Source of the DNA: Caloramator mitchellensis
GTDB lineage: Bacteria > Bacillota > Clostridia > Clostridiales > Caloramatoraceae
Direction of reading: 5' to 3'
DNA: 34,842 nt
Assembly: GCF_001440545.1 (NCBI RefSeq)
Contig: NZ_LKHP01000018.1
Coordinates: 1 to 34,842, forward strand
The notes under the pieces were generated by a model. That model saw only the letters and a program-made list of their open reading frames with translations, ran no database searches and was not told where the DNA came from. Of this stretch, positions 14,462 through 23,076 are shown piece after piece. Numbering within the stretch: the stretch's first letter is position 1; each line of letters begins with the position of its first letter. A program made the translations under genes and the position numbers.

Positions 14462-14739
14462 TATTTATCACTTTCCTTCATAGCATCCATGATGCTTTTT
14501 GCTAATTTTTCTTCATCTACTTTATAATTGCCTTCTTTAATAAGGCTTTTTATTTTTTCAATATCCTTTGAATCTACATCTATTGTCTTTGCTATTTCCA
14601 AAAACTTTGCTATTTCTTTACCAGCCTTTGAAATTTCAATTGTATCTGATTTCTTTGCCACATTTTCTTTTGAATTTGCTTTCTTGGCATTTGAATTATA
14701 GACATTAATTACGTTATTTACATCCATCCTGACTTTCAT
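14461..14739 (-). CDS. flgM: Anti-sigma-28 factor FlgM
   Basis: A 92-residue FlgM. Residues about 30-90 carry the sigma-28 binding region: KSDTIEISKAGKEIAKFLEI, KIKSLIKEGNYKVDEEKLAK and SIMDAM. It holds sigma-28 inactive until it is exported after hook completion. The ATG follows GAGGTGATACT. It is the first gene of the late operon and is itself preceded by a sigma-28 promoter, giving negative feedback. Confidence 0.93.
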   Translation of the reverse strand: MKVRMDVNNVINVYNSNAKKANSKENVAKKSDTIEISKAGKEIAKFLEIAKTIDVDSKDIEKIKSLIKEGNYKVDEEKLAKSIMDAMKESDK

Positions 14740-14778
14740 AGTATCACCTCAAAAAATGTATATATTATCCTATTTAAT

Positions 14779-14805
14779 TTATCGTAGTATATATTAAAAA
14801 CTTTA
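14779..14805 (-). promoter_or_regulatory. Sigma-28 promoter of the flgM-fliT operon
   Basis: TAAA, 15-base spacer, TACGATAA on the minus strand; the -10 is identical to that of csrA1 and the -35 extends to TAAAGT. It lies 40 bases upstream of the flgM ATG and should drive flgM-flgN-flgK-flgL-fliW-csrA2-fliD-fliT. Confidence 0.78.
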
Positions 14806-14815
14806 TAATAAAATT

Positions 14816-14849
14816 AAAGCCTCAGGAAAATTTTATCCCTGAAGGCTTT
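14816..14849 (-). terminator. fliY terminator overlapping its stop codon
   Basis: Stem AAAGCC-TCAGG / CCTGA-AGGCTTT with one bulge and the fliY stop in the loop. On the minus strand it is followed by AATTTTATT; on the plus strand by a T5 run. It separates the chemotaxis operon from the flgM operon. Confidence 0.65.
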
Positions 14850-15963
14850 TTACTTTTTCTATATTGCTTATAATGCTTGTTATTCTGACTCCAAAGTTTT
14901 CATCTATAACAACTACTTCTCCATAAGCTACACGCTTTCCGTTTACAAGTATCTCAACTGGCTCTTCGGTTAATTTATCCAGTTCAATAAGGGAACCCTG
15001 TCCAAGTTCAAGTATTTCTTTAATCGTCTTTTTAGTTCTTCCTAAAACAACAGAGATTTCAAGTGGAACATCGAGAATTAAATCTATATTTTGCTTCTCG
15101 TGATGAGAAACAGGCTTTAATTCTGCAAAGGTAGCCTTTGAAACGTTAACTTGTTCCTTTGGAGGTTCAACCTTAGTTTCAATTCTTTGCTCTATAACTT
15201 TATGCTCTACTCTTTCAGTTATGTCCTTTTTTGCTTCGTTTTTTTCGTAGGCTGCTTCCTGTTTTACTTCTAATTCATTTTCAAAAAGGTCTGGCCCTCC
15301 AGACATTTTGCTGATTATTGCCTTTGCCGTTTTAATCGGAAGCAATAGCATTATTTCACTATCTAATAGCTCTTCTATAGTTAATCTAAAGGATATTTTA
15401 ACTATTTTTTCATCTTCATTTATCAAATCCGATATTTTATCTACACCAGAACCCCATAATTTTGCCACTGGTGGAGTTATATTTATCGGGAAATTTAACA
15501 TAGTTGAAAGAGATGTTGCGGAAGAACCTATCATTTGATTCATAGCTTCCTGAACCGCACTAATTTCTATTTCAGTAAGCTCAGTTCTAACATTAGCTCC
15601 AGTCCCACCCATCATTATATCTGCAATTATTGACGCATCTGTAATTTTTACAAGGAATAGATTCGACCCTTTAAGTCCTTCAATATATTCCACTTCAAGC
15701 GCCATAAGTGGAACAGAAAACTGAGCCTTCATTTGATTTAGAGTAGTAACAGAAACTCTTGGAGTAGTTATATTAACAATTCTGCCTATTATAGTTGAAA
15801 GTGCGGTTGAAGCAGAGCCCATTGAAATATTGCCTATCTCACCTAATAAATCTTTTTCCTCTTCTGTTAAGTCCTCCTGCGGCTCACTATTGCCAACACC
15901 CCTTAAAAGAGCATCTATTTCTGCTTGTGAAAGTATTCCTCCATCATGCATCGTCTTCCACAT
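14833..15963 (-). CDS. fliY: Flagellar switch phosphatase FliY (CheC-like plus FliN domain)
   Basis: A 376-residue switch protein that combines CheY-P phosphatase and rotor C-ring functions. The N terminus LSQAEIDALLRG is a CheY-binding motif shared with FliM. Two CheC-type active sites follow: EEEKDLLGEIGNISMGSAST near residue 40 and SAVQEAMNQMIGSSATSLS near 135. After a Glu/Lys-rich linker, the C-terminal 80 residues are a FliN/SpoA domain (DVPLEISVVLGRTKKTIKEI; LDKLTEEPVEILVNGKRVAYGE would follow as its core). The reading frame opens at ATG 15963; ATG 15951 is an alternative. Either way it overlaps the fliM end. Confidence 0.95.
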   Translation of the reverse strand: MWKTMHDGGILSQAEIDALLRGVGNSEPQEDLTEEEKDLLGEIGNISMGSASTALSTIIGRIVNITTPRVSVTTLNQMKAQFSVPLMALEVEYIEGLKGSNLFLVKITDASIIADIMMGGTGANVRTELTEIEISAVQEAMNQMIGSSATSLSTMLNFPINITPPVAKLWGSGVDKISDLINEDEKIVKISFRLTIEELLDSEIMLLLPIKTAKAIISKMSGGPDLFENELEVKQEAAYEKNEAKKDITERVEHKVIEQRIETKVEPPKEQVNVSKATFAELKPVSHHEKQNIDLILDVPLEISVVLGRTKKTIKEILELGQGSLIELDKLTEEPVEILVNGKRVAYGEVVVIDENFGVRITSIISNIEKVKSLQG

Positions 15964-16933
15964 CCTTACCTATAATTTCATAGACCTGAACCCCTAATTT
16001 TTTCCCTATTATTCCTGGATAAACCTTAAAATGCAACCTATCTTCAACGTAAAAATCAAGAGGTTCCTTAGTATTTTTGTCAAGTTTTACTACATCACCA
16101 ACTGATAAATTTAAAAACTCTTCGATGGTGATATTAGTTTTTCCAAGTTCAACATAGCATTGAGTAGTAACTGGTAATATATTTTTTCTAACCTGATTTT
16201 GTTCATTAGCGTCATTAACATCTGCTGTTGTGCTCTTATACTGAACAACAAATTTATCTATATACTTTTCGATAGAGATATATGGAATACACATATTCAT
16301 GTAACTTTGACTATTTCCAATTTGAACAGAAAAAGTAATTAAGCAAACTGGCTCATTTGGGGCCATTACCTGATTTAGAACTGGATTTGTTTCTAGATTG
16401 TCAAACTTAAATTCTACATGAATAATGTCTTCCCATGCCAATTTAAGATTTTCAAGTAAAGTGGTGTTTATTTTCTTCACAATATTTTTTTCTATTTCTG
16501 TGAAGTCTCTTGTTTTAATGTGACCCTTACCTGAACCTCCAAACAATAAATCAATAACTTCAAATACAAAGGAAGGCCCAGTTTCAAACATAAAGATACC
16601 CGGAAATGGTTCAAGATAAAATGTCATTAGTATTGTAGGGTTAGGAATCGAATGAATAAACTCCTCAAAAGTAATTTGTTCAGTTGAAATAACTTTTATC
16701 TGAACAGAGGTTCTTAAATTTGCCGTTAAATAATTGGCAGAAATTCTGCCAAAATTATCATGAACCATTTCAAGTGTCCTAATGTGGTCCTTTGAAAATT
16801 TATTTGGACGCTTAAAATCATATTTTTTAACCTTCTGCTTTTCTTCTATTGAAGGTTCATCAATCTGTAGTTCGCCTGAAGTTAAAGCTGATAGGAGGGC
16901 ATCTATCTCGCTCTGTGATAAAACTTCACCCAT
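15944..16933 (-). CDS. fliM: Flagellar motor switch protein FliM
   Basis: A 329-residue C-ring protein. The N terminus MGEVLSQSEIDALLSAL binds phospho-CheY; YDFKRPNKFSKDHIRTLEMV and LLFGGSGKGHIKTRDFTEIE are conserved middle-domain blocks. The last 80 residues form a SpoA domain (VTTQCYVELGKTNITIEEFL). The ATG follows GGGGGG. It lies between cheW1 and fliY; its end overlaps fliY. The C-ring changes rotation sense when CheY-P binds. Confidence 0.97.
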   Translation of the reverse strand: MGEVLSQSEIDALLSALTSGELQIDEPSIEEKQKVKKYDFKRPNKFSKDHIRTLEMVHDNFGRISANYLTANLRTSVQIKVISTEQITFEEFIHSIPNPTILMTFYLEPFPGIFMFETGPSFVFEVIDLLFGGSGKGHIKTRDFTEIEKNIVKKINTTLLENLKLAWEDIIHVEFKFDNLETNPVLNQVMAPNEPVCLITFSVQIGNSQSYMNMCIPYISIEKYIDKFVVQYKSTTADVNDANEQNQVRKNILPVTTQCYVELGKTNITIEEFLNLSVGDVVKLDKNTKEPLDFYVEDRLHFKVYPGIIGKKLGVQVYEIIGKDVEDDA

Positions 16934-16944
16934 GGTATCCCCCC

Positions 16945-17340
16945 TTATCTAACAATTAGGGTTTCTCCCTCCAATAAAGTTATTATATTATTGTTAAGAT
17001 TTATTATTCCTCTTATAAATTCTTGATTATCAACTGGCCTTTCAATTGAATCCATCTCAACTTCAATTACCTCTTCAACTCTATCCACCATAAATCCAAC
17101 TTTTTCTTCATTTATTTCAACGATTATTATATTTTCTTCATTATCAGTATATGAAAATACATTCAATATTTTTTTTAAGTCCAAAATGGTAACAATGTTT
17201 CCACGCAGATTAACTAATCCCTTCACATAATATGGCGCTGTAGGAATTTTAGTTATTGTCATAACCTTTTCTATACCATGAACAAGGTTAGTATCTAAAG
17301 CGAACTTTTCATCGCCTATATTAAATATTACAACTTGCAT
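16945..17340 (-). CDS. cheW: Chemotaxis adaptor CheW (copy 1, 131 aa)
   Basis: A single SH3-like CheW domain coupling receptors to CheA. Conserved features: VVIFNIGDEKFALDTNLVHG, IPTAPYYVKGLVNLRGNIVT and ILDLKK, and VGFMVDRVEEVIEV. It is a little short but complete. It lies between cheY and fliM. A second, longer CheW is encoded at 22623-23072, so the operon has two adaptors, which may differ in receptor preference. Confidence 0.93.
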   Translation of the reverse strand: MQVVIFNIGDEKFALDTNLVHGIEKVMTITKIPTAPYYVKGLVNLRGNIVTILDLKKILNVFSYTDNEENIIIVEINEEKVGFMVDRVEEVIEVEMDSIERPVDNQEFIRGIINLNNNIITLLEGETLIVR

Positions 17341-17353
17341 AAATCGTCATCTC

Positions 17354-17713
17354 CTATCCTAATACCTTTTTTAGAGCTTCTAATACTCTTTCAGGTTGGA
17401 AAGGTTTAACTATAAAATCCTTAGCTCCTGATTTTATTGCCTCCATAACCATTGCCTGTTGTCCCATTGCTGAGCACATCACAATTTTAGCATTTGGATC
17501 AAATGACTTTATCTCTTTAACAGCTTGAATTCCATCCATTTCCGGCATTGTTATATCCATCGTCACAACGTCAGGTTTTTCTTGTTTATAAAGTTCAACT
17601 GCCTTTAATCCATTTGGAGCTTCACCTGCTACTTCATAGCCGTTTTTTACTAAAATATCCTTTAACATCATTCTCATAAAAGCCGCATCATCAACAATTA
17701 AAACTCTTGGCAT
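17354..17713 (-). CDS. cheY: Chemotaxis response regulator CheY
   Basis: A 119-residue stand-alone receiver domain. The acidic pair Asp8/Asp9 (LIVDDAAFMR), phospho-acceptor Asp53 (VVTMDITMPEMDG), the switch Ser/Thr region (VMCSAMGQ) and Lys103 (FIVKPF) are all present. There is no output domain, and it sits between cheC and cheW1. CheY-P binds FliM/FliY. It starts 14 bases after cheC. Confidence 0.96.
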   Translation of the reverse strand: MPRVLIVDDAAFMRMMLKDILVKNGYEVAGEAPNGLKAVELYKQEKPDVVTMDITMPEMDGIQAVKEIKSFDPNAKIVMCSAMGQQAMVMEAIKSGAKDFIVKPFQPERVLEALKKVLG

Positions 17714-17727
17714 GTTAATCCTCCTTA

Positions 17728-18324
17728 TTATAAACCCAATTTATTTAATATTGTTTGAAGTGAACCTGGTTTTGGAATAAAGAAAAAATTACCTCCAGGT
17801 TCATTATCATCTTCAACAAACTTTGTATCTATGGCTAATATATAGTCGCTGTATTGCTCAGCATCGATAAAAGTTGAGCTTAATATTGCAGCGAGCATAT
17901 CGTATGCAACAGCAGGAACAGAACTTACAAGATTTATTCCTGTAAACATCGCAAGTGAATTTAAATATGAATTGCCTAGTATGTTCCCAATTTCCTGATA
18001 TAATGAAAAATATATTTCTTCACTTACAGCTTCATATCCTGTTAATAATATCTTGGAAAGTTTTTCTGCACTCTCTTCATTTAGCACAAACAGTATATTA
18101 CCTGGAGCATCACCAAAAACTTTCAACATAACAGCTATTACTAAATCGTCTTCACTACCTATTCTATTAATCATTTCATCAAAGGTCAATATGTCAACTT
18201 GAGGAACCGTCATATCGACCTTTTTGTTTATCATCTGTGAAAGTGCAGTGGCTGCATTTCCAGCACCTATATTGCCTATTTCTCTAAGGGCATCTAATTG
18301 TATATCTGTTAAATTTATGTCCAC
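17728..18324 (-). CDS. cheC: CheY-P phosphatase CheC
   Basis: A 198-residue CheC. Two active-site helices with the E..N signature are visible: LREIGNIGAGNAATALSQMI and LYQEIGNILGNSYLNSLAMF. I choose the GTG start (VDINLTDIQLDALREIG), six bases after GAGGGGG; the open frame extends 11 codons further but those overlap cheA and lack a better ribosome binding site. In Bacillus-type systems CheC is stimulated by CheD, also encoded here. It lies between cheA and cheY. Confidence 0.94.
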   Translation of the reverse strand: MDINLTDIQLDALREIGNIGAGNAATALSQMINKKVDMTVPQVDILTFDEMINRIGSEDDLVIAVMLKVFGDAPGNILFVLNEESAEKLSKILLTGYEAVSEEIYFSLYQEIGNILGNSYLNSLAMFTGINLVSSVPAVAYDMLAAILSSTFIDAEQYSDYILAIDTKFVEDDNEPGGNFFFIPKPGSLQTILNKLGL

Positions 18325-18337
18325 TACAATCCCCCTC

Positions 18338-20299
18338 TTATACCAAGGCTGCAACATCCAAAATCAACGTCACTAAACCATCTCCAAGAATTGTTGCACC
18401 AACATATTCCTTTAAGTTTTGAAGCATTTTGCCTAGAGGTTTAATAACTATTTCTTGTTGTCCAAGTAGTGTATCAACCAAAAGACCAATTGTTTTTTCA
18501 CCAACTCTAACAATAACAACAAATTTATTTTCACTATCAACTGATTCTAAATTAAGTCTTTCAGAAAGCCTTATCAATGGTATTACATTGTTTCTATAAA
18601 TTATAACCTCTTTATTATTAGTCTTCTTAATTTCTGCGAGATTAATATTAATGACTCTGTCAATAAAGCCAAGCGATATTGCAAAAGTTTCTTCTGCAAC
18701 TTTAACTAGCAATGCTTGAATAATAGATAATGTCAATGGAAGCCTAATTATAAAAGCTGTTCCCTTTCCAACTTCACTGATTAAATCTATTGTTCCACCA
18801 AGCGCTGTTATTTTAGTCTTAACGACATCCATTCCTACACCACGGCCTGATACGTCAGTAACCTTTTCACTTGTGCTAAATCCCTGAAGGAATATAAGGT
18901 TTCTTAAATCTTGTTCATCCATCCCTTCAGTATTTATTCCAAGCTGCTTTGCCTTCTTTCTTAATTTTTCTGGGTCTATACCTTTGCCATCATCTTCAAT
19001 TTTGATAACAGCCTTATTTCCTTCTTGATAAGCAACTAATCTAACTGTTCCCTTTGAAGGTTTTCCAGATTTAATTCTTTCATCAACTGTTTCAATTCCA
19101 TGGTCAATTGCATTTCTAAGAAGATGCACAAGCGGCTCGCCTATTTCATCAATTACAGTCCTATCAAGTTCTGTTTCTTCTCCCTGAACAATGAATTCAA
19201 TTTCCTTACCAAGCTCCTGTGCAAGGTCCCTCACCATTCTTGGGAATCGGTTAAATACTTTTTCTATTGGTAACATTCTAACCTTCATAACAAGATCTTG
19301 CAAGTCCGTAGTGATTCTTCCTACTTGCTCTAATGTTTCATGCAATTCAGCTGATTTAAAACTACTACTAATCTGTTCTAGTCTGGTTCTGTGAATTACA
19401 AGCTCCCCAACTAGATTCATAAACTTATCGAGTCTTTCAAGGTCAACCCTTACTGATTGATGTATTTTTTTTACAGTTTTTTCTTCTTCTTGTTTTGGTT
19501 TTTCTGTTGCAACATGTTTTTCAACTTCAACATTTTCTACTTGTTTTGATGTTATTTTGCTCTTATATTTCTGAGCTATATCCTCAATATCAACGCCTTC
19601 GATTTCTGATATGCTGACTATTTTATCCTTTATTTCATCGCTAGTTTTTTGTGTTATCACCATCATGTAAAATTCTTGTTCAAAATTTTCCTTTTCTAAG
19701 TCATCGACAGAAGGAACTGATTTGATAATCTCACCAATATCTTCAAGAGTTTTATAAACAAGGAATGCACGTGCAGACTTTAATATAGTATCTTTATATA
19801 TGGTTACCTTAATGTTATAAATATTATAATTTTTTTCTAAAGCCTGCTTTATTAAGTCCTCATCAAATTCATTTAATTGAATTTCTATTTTTTTGGTTGG
19901 TTTTTGTTCTATATTAGCTTGACCTTTTTCTATTTTTACAAGTTCCTCAATAATGTCCGTTATTTCTGCATCTTCAGTTCCCTTGTTCTGTATATTTTCA
20001 ATCATTTCCTGCAATTTATCAAGACACTTAAACAATATTGTAATAATATCTGAATTAACTCTCAACTGGTCGTTTCTAAATTTATCTAATACATTTTCCA
20101 TTTTATGAGTTAAATCTTGTATTTTTTCAAATCCCATGCTTCCTGCCATACCCTTAAGCGTATGCGCTGCTCTAAAAATTGTATTTATTATTTCCTTATC
20201 TTCAGGATTTTTTTCTAGTTCTAACATTCCGTCATTAAGTCTTTGAAGATTCTCATTAGATTCTTCAAGAAAAATATCCAGATATTGAGACATATCCAT
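18338..20299 (-). CDS. cheA: Chemotaxis histidine kinase CheA
   Basis: A 653-residue soluble kinase. P1: phosphorylation site His46 in IFRAAHTLKGMAGSMG. P2: a CheY/CheB-binding region around residues 150-250. P3 dimerisation: VRVDLERLDKFMNLVGELVI near 285. P4 ATPase: N box HLLRNAIDHGIE, G1 DDGKGID and G2 GRGVGMDVVKTK. P5: a CheW-like C terminus ending GDGLVTLILDVAALV. The ATG lies after GGGAGGCG, three bases after the cheR stop. It autophosphorylates in response to receptors and passes phosphate to CheY and CheB. Confidence 0.97.
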   Translation of the reverse strand: MDMSQYLDIFLEESNENLQRLNDGMLELEKNPEDKEIINTIFRAAHTLKGMAGSMGFEKIQDLTHKMENVLDKFRNDQLRVNSDIITILFKCLDKLQEMIENIQNKGTEDAEITDIIEELVKIEKGQANIEQKPTKKIEIQLNEFDEDLIKQALEKNYNIYNIKVTIYKDTILKSARAFLVYKTLEDIGEIIKSVPSVDDLEKENFEQEFYMMVITQKTSDEIKDKIVSISEIEGVDIEDIAQKYKSKITSKQVENVEVEKHVATEKPKQEEEKTVKKIHQSVRVDLERLDKFMNLVGELVIHRTRLEQISSSFKSAELHETLEQVGRITTDLQDLVMKVRMLPIEKVFNRFPRMVRDLAQELGKEIEFIVQGEETELDRTVIDEIGEPLVHLLRNAIDHGIETVDERIKSGKPSKGTVRLVAYQEGNKAVIKIEDDGKGIDPEKLRKKAKQLGINTEGMDEQDLRNLIFLQGFSTSEKVTDVSGRGVGMDVVKTKITALGGTIDLISEVGKGTAFIIRLPLTLSIIQALLVKVAEETFAISLGFIDRVININLAEIKKTNNKEVIIYRNNVIPLIRLSERLNLESVDSENKFVVIVRVGEKTIGLLVDTLLGQQEIVIKPLGKMLQNLKEYVGATILGDGLVTLILDVAALV

Positions 20300-20301
20300 A
20301 A

Positions 20302-21078
20302 TTAAACGCCTCCCGGTTTTCGATAAATAAATGTGGATGCTTTTTCAAAACCAAACTCTTTATAATTATAGATGCTTTCAGTTGCACCGACAAAAAGAAG
20401 TGCACCTGGTTTCATAGCATTAAAGAATTTTTTATAAATCTGATTTTTTATTTCCTGAGTAAAATATATTACAACATTTCTACATACAATCAAATCAAAG
20501 TCATTCTCATATCTGTCAAGAATTAAATCGTGTTTTTTAAATGTAACTCTTTCTTTTATAAAATCCTTAATAATATAGTTATCGTCTTTATGTTGAAAAT
20601 ATTTATTTAATAATTCATTATCTACGTTTTTTACATCTGATTGTTTATAAATGCCTCTTTTAGCAACTTCCAAAATCGTTGTATCAATGTCAGTTGCCAG
20701 TATATTATGCTTTTTATTTGGAGTTAGCTTATCTAGGATGATTGCAAGCGTATATGGTTCAGCACCATTTGAACAAGCTGCGCTCCAAATCTTCAAAGTT
20801 CTTTTTTCAGGATGCAGCTGTTCTTTTATTTTTCCTTCAAGCTCAAGAAATAAATCTTTATTTCTAAAAAACTCCGATACATTTATTGTTAAATGGTCTA
20901 AGAATTTCTTACTTAAAGCACTATCTGTTTTTAGCTTTAGTATAAATTCATCTTCATCCTTAGCACCAGCTCTTGTCATAAAGCTTTCAACTCGTCTTAG
21001 CAATTGTTTTGATTTATATGCTGACAAATCAATACTGTATTCCTTAAGAACGAATTGTTCTATTTTTTTAAATTCCAT
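20302..21078 (-). CDS. cheR: Chemotaxis protein methyltransferase CheR
   Basis: A 258-residue SAM-dependent glutamate methyltransferase that methylates receptors. The N-terminal helical domain (YKSKQLLRRVESFM, FLDHLTINVSEFFRN) precedes the SAM-binding motif IWSAACSNGAEPYTLAI and IVCRNVVIYF. Its ATG overlaps the cheB stop as TAATG. It works opposite CheB for adaptation. Confidence 0.96.
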   Translation of the reverse strand: MEFKKIEQFVLKEYSIDLSAYKSKQLLRRVESFMTRAGAKDEDEFILKLKTDSALSKKFLDHLTINVSEFFRNKDLFLELEGKIKEQLHPEKRTLKIWSAACSNGAEPYTLAIILDKLTPNKKHNILATDIDTTILEVAKRGIYKQSDVKNVDNELLNKYFQHKDDNYIIKDFIKERVTFKKHDLILDRYENDFDLIVCRNVVIYFTQEIKNQIYKKFFNAMKPGALLFVGATESIYNYKEFGFEKASTFIYRKPGGV

Positions 21079-22112
21079 TAGTAATTCCCCCGAACAATTT
21101 TTGTAATTTCATCCGCAACTTTATTATCTGGTAAAACTATATCAACACAGCCAGTTTCATAAGCTGATTTTGGCATGCCATACACAGTGGATGTATATTC
21201 ATCCTGAGCTATAATAGTTCCTCCATACCTTTTAATTTCTCTTACACCGTCAGCACCATCTCTTCCCATTCCAGTTAATATTACAGCAAGCAAATTGCTC
21301 CTATATTTTTCCGCTGCAGAAAAGAAAAGTTTGTCAACAGCTGGTCTTACGCCATGCATAGTTGGTGATAAATCAAGTCTAACTTTATTGCCTTCTATTA
21401 TCATATGGTAACCGCCAGGCGCTATATATATTTTATTTTTTTCAATAATTAAATTATCAGCTGCCTCTAATGTGCGCAAATTGCTGTTTTTATCAATCCT
21501 TTCAGCAAATGCCTTAGTAAAACCTGCAGGCATATGTTGAACTACAAATATTGGAACTTCTAAATTTCCTGGCAAAACAGTAAGAATTTCATATAACACC
21601 TTAGGACCACCTGTTGAAGCACCAATTACAACTGCGTCAATTCTATTTGAAGGTTTCAACTTGGATTGTGTTATGGTTGCTGATTGAATTTTTCCCTTAT
21701 TTTTTTTGTTGGATGATTTGGCATATCTAATTTTTTCAACAAGGTCATCCTTTACCTTGTTAATATCTAAAGAAATTGACCCAGATGGTTTTTGAATAAA
21801 ATCAAAGGCACCTATTTGAAGTGCTTCTAGTGTAATTGCAGAACCTTCAGATGTTAAACTGCTGAGCATTATAACTTGTGCAGACGTTCTTCCTTTTACG
21901 GCCTTTAGAACTTCAAGCCCGTTTTTTTTAGGCATTTCAACATCTAAGGTAACGACATCAGGGTTTAATTTTAATATTTTATCTATTGCTATTTCTCCAT
22001 CCTTAGCTGTGTCGACTACTTCCATATCCAACTCGCTATTTATCATATCCGAAATCATCTTTCTCATAAAAGCAGAATCATCGACAACAAGGACTTTTAT
22101 TTTTTCGAACAT
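21078..22112 (-). CDS. cheB: Chemotaxis methylesterase/glutaminase CheB
   Basis: A 344-residue protein. The N-terminal receiver has phospho-acceptor Asp57 (VVTLDVEMPKKNG) and the C-terminal esterase has the catalytic triad Ser166 (IGASTGGP), His193 (VVQHMPAGFT) and Asp285 (GMGRDGADG). It removes methyl groups from, and deamidates, receptor glutamates. The ATG follows AAAGGAG, two bases after cheD. Confidence 0.97.
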   Translation of the reverse strand: MFEKIKVLVVDDSAFMRKMISDMINSELDMEVVDTAKDGEIAIDKILKLNPDVVTLDVEMPKKNGLEVLKAVKGRTSAQVIMLSSLTSEGSAITLEALQIGAFDFIQKPSGSISLDINKVKDDLVEKIRYAKSSNKKNKGKIQSATITQSKLKPSNRIDAVVIGASTGGPKVLYEILTVLPGNLEVPIFVVQHMPAGFTKAFAERIDKNSNLRTLEAADNLIIEKNKIYIAPGGYHMIIEGNKVRLDLSPTMHGVRPAVDKLFFSAAEKYRSNLLAVILTGMGRDGADGVREIKRYGGTIIAQDEYTSTVYGMPKSAYETGCVDIVLPDNKVADEITKIVRGNY

Positions 22113-22114
22113 AA

Positions 22115-22603
22115 TTACAACTCCTTTATCCCTTTGCCAACTGTCTTAATAAATACCTTACCGCTATCTGATTCAAGAATCATTGTTCTACCAAAATTAC
22201 CACCTAAATCTTCAGCTATTATTGGAATTTTCAGTTTTTGTAATGCTTGTTTTACAGCTTCGGCATTTCTGTTTCCAATATCCATACTTGCAGATTTGTC
22301 AGCAAAGGCAAACATACTAGCTCCACCTGCAATTTTGGCTTTAATGTAGTTAATTTTAGCTCCTGAATTTACCATTTTTTCAACCAACATAGGTATTGCT
22401 AAATCTGCAAATTTCATAGGATTTGAGTTGTTTGTAAATTTGTTGCTTTCAGGCAGCATTATATGAGCAAGCCCCGCTATTTTATTATATTGATCATATA
22501 ATGCGATTCCAATACATGAACCAAGTCCTATTGTTATTAACTTTGTGGGTGGAAAAGCTACATTTAAGTCCCCTATCCCTACCTTGATTTCATTTAACTC
22601 CAT
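22115..22603 (-). CDS. cheD: Chemoreceptor glutamine deamidase CheD
   Basis: A 162-residue CheD with the Cys-His-Thr triad: Thr24 and Cys30 in ITIGLGSCIGIALYD and His47 in GLAHIMLP. It deamidates receptor glutamines and activates CheC, which is encoded three genes downstream. The ATG lies eight bases after GGAG. The protein is slightly acidic and cytoplasmic. Confidence 0.95.
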   Translation of the reverse strand: MELNEIKVGIGDLNVAFPPTKLITIGLGSCIGIALYDQYNKIAGLAHIMLPESNKFTNNSNPMKFADLAIPMLVEKMVNSGAKINYIKAKIAGGASMFAFADKSASMDIGNRNAEAVKQALQKLKIPIIAEDLGGNFGRTMILESDSGKVFIKTVGKGIKEL

Positions 22604-22622
22604 GCTATCTACTCCATTGTGG

Positions 22623-23072
22623 CTAAATTTCTAATTCAGCAATTTCTTCTTTTGAAATTATTTTCTCAGTATTTATCATCATGATAATTCTATTTTGCAA
22701 TTTTATAATATTCGATAAATATTTATTTTCTTTTCCTCTTATCAAATCAGGAGATTCTTCCATGTTTTTCGTATCTATGTCTAGAACCTCTGATACATTG
22801 TCTACAACGAGTCCTATATTTTTATTTTCAAACCTAACTACAATAATTTTTTTATCCTTTGTTTCATCACGATTAGGTAAACCAAATCTTTTTCTCAGGT
22901 CAATTATTGGTATTATATTATTTTGGTAGTTAATTACCCCCAGAACATAATCAGGTGATTCAGGTATTTTAGTAGGCTCAATATAGCTTAATATTCTTTC
23001 AACCTGAGAAATGTCGGCTGCAAATTCTTCATTGTCAAGTTTAAAAATAACAATTTTGTTTTCAGTGCTCAT
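22623..23072 (-). CDS. cheW: Chemotaxis adaptor CheW (copy 2, 149 aa)
   Basis: A single CheW domain: IVIFKLDNEEFAADISQVER, IPESPDYVLGVINYQNNIIP, IIDLRKRFGL and IGLVVDNVSEVLDID are all typical. The start MSTENK is chosen because AGGGGTGAG lies just upstream; it begins four bases after the fapA stop. It lies at the head of the che operon, while the other CheW is near its end. Confidence 0.94.
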   Translation of the reverse strand: MSTENKIVIFKLDNEEFAADISQVERILSYIEPTKIPESPDYVLGVINYQNNIIPIIDLRKRFGLPNRDETKDKKIIVVRFENKNIGLVVDNVSEVLDIDTKNMEESPDLIRGKENKYLSNIIKLQNRIIMMINTEKIISKEEIAELEI

Positions 23073-23076
23073 ATTC

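Noticed and set aside
18325-18357. ATG start of cheC overlapping cheA
   Set aside because: A GTG after GAGGGGG gives a start next to the conserved CheC N terminus; the longer form adds 11 residues without family character.
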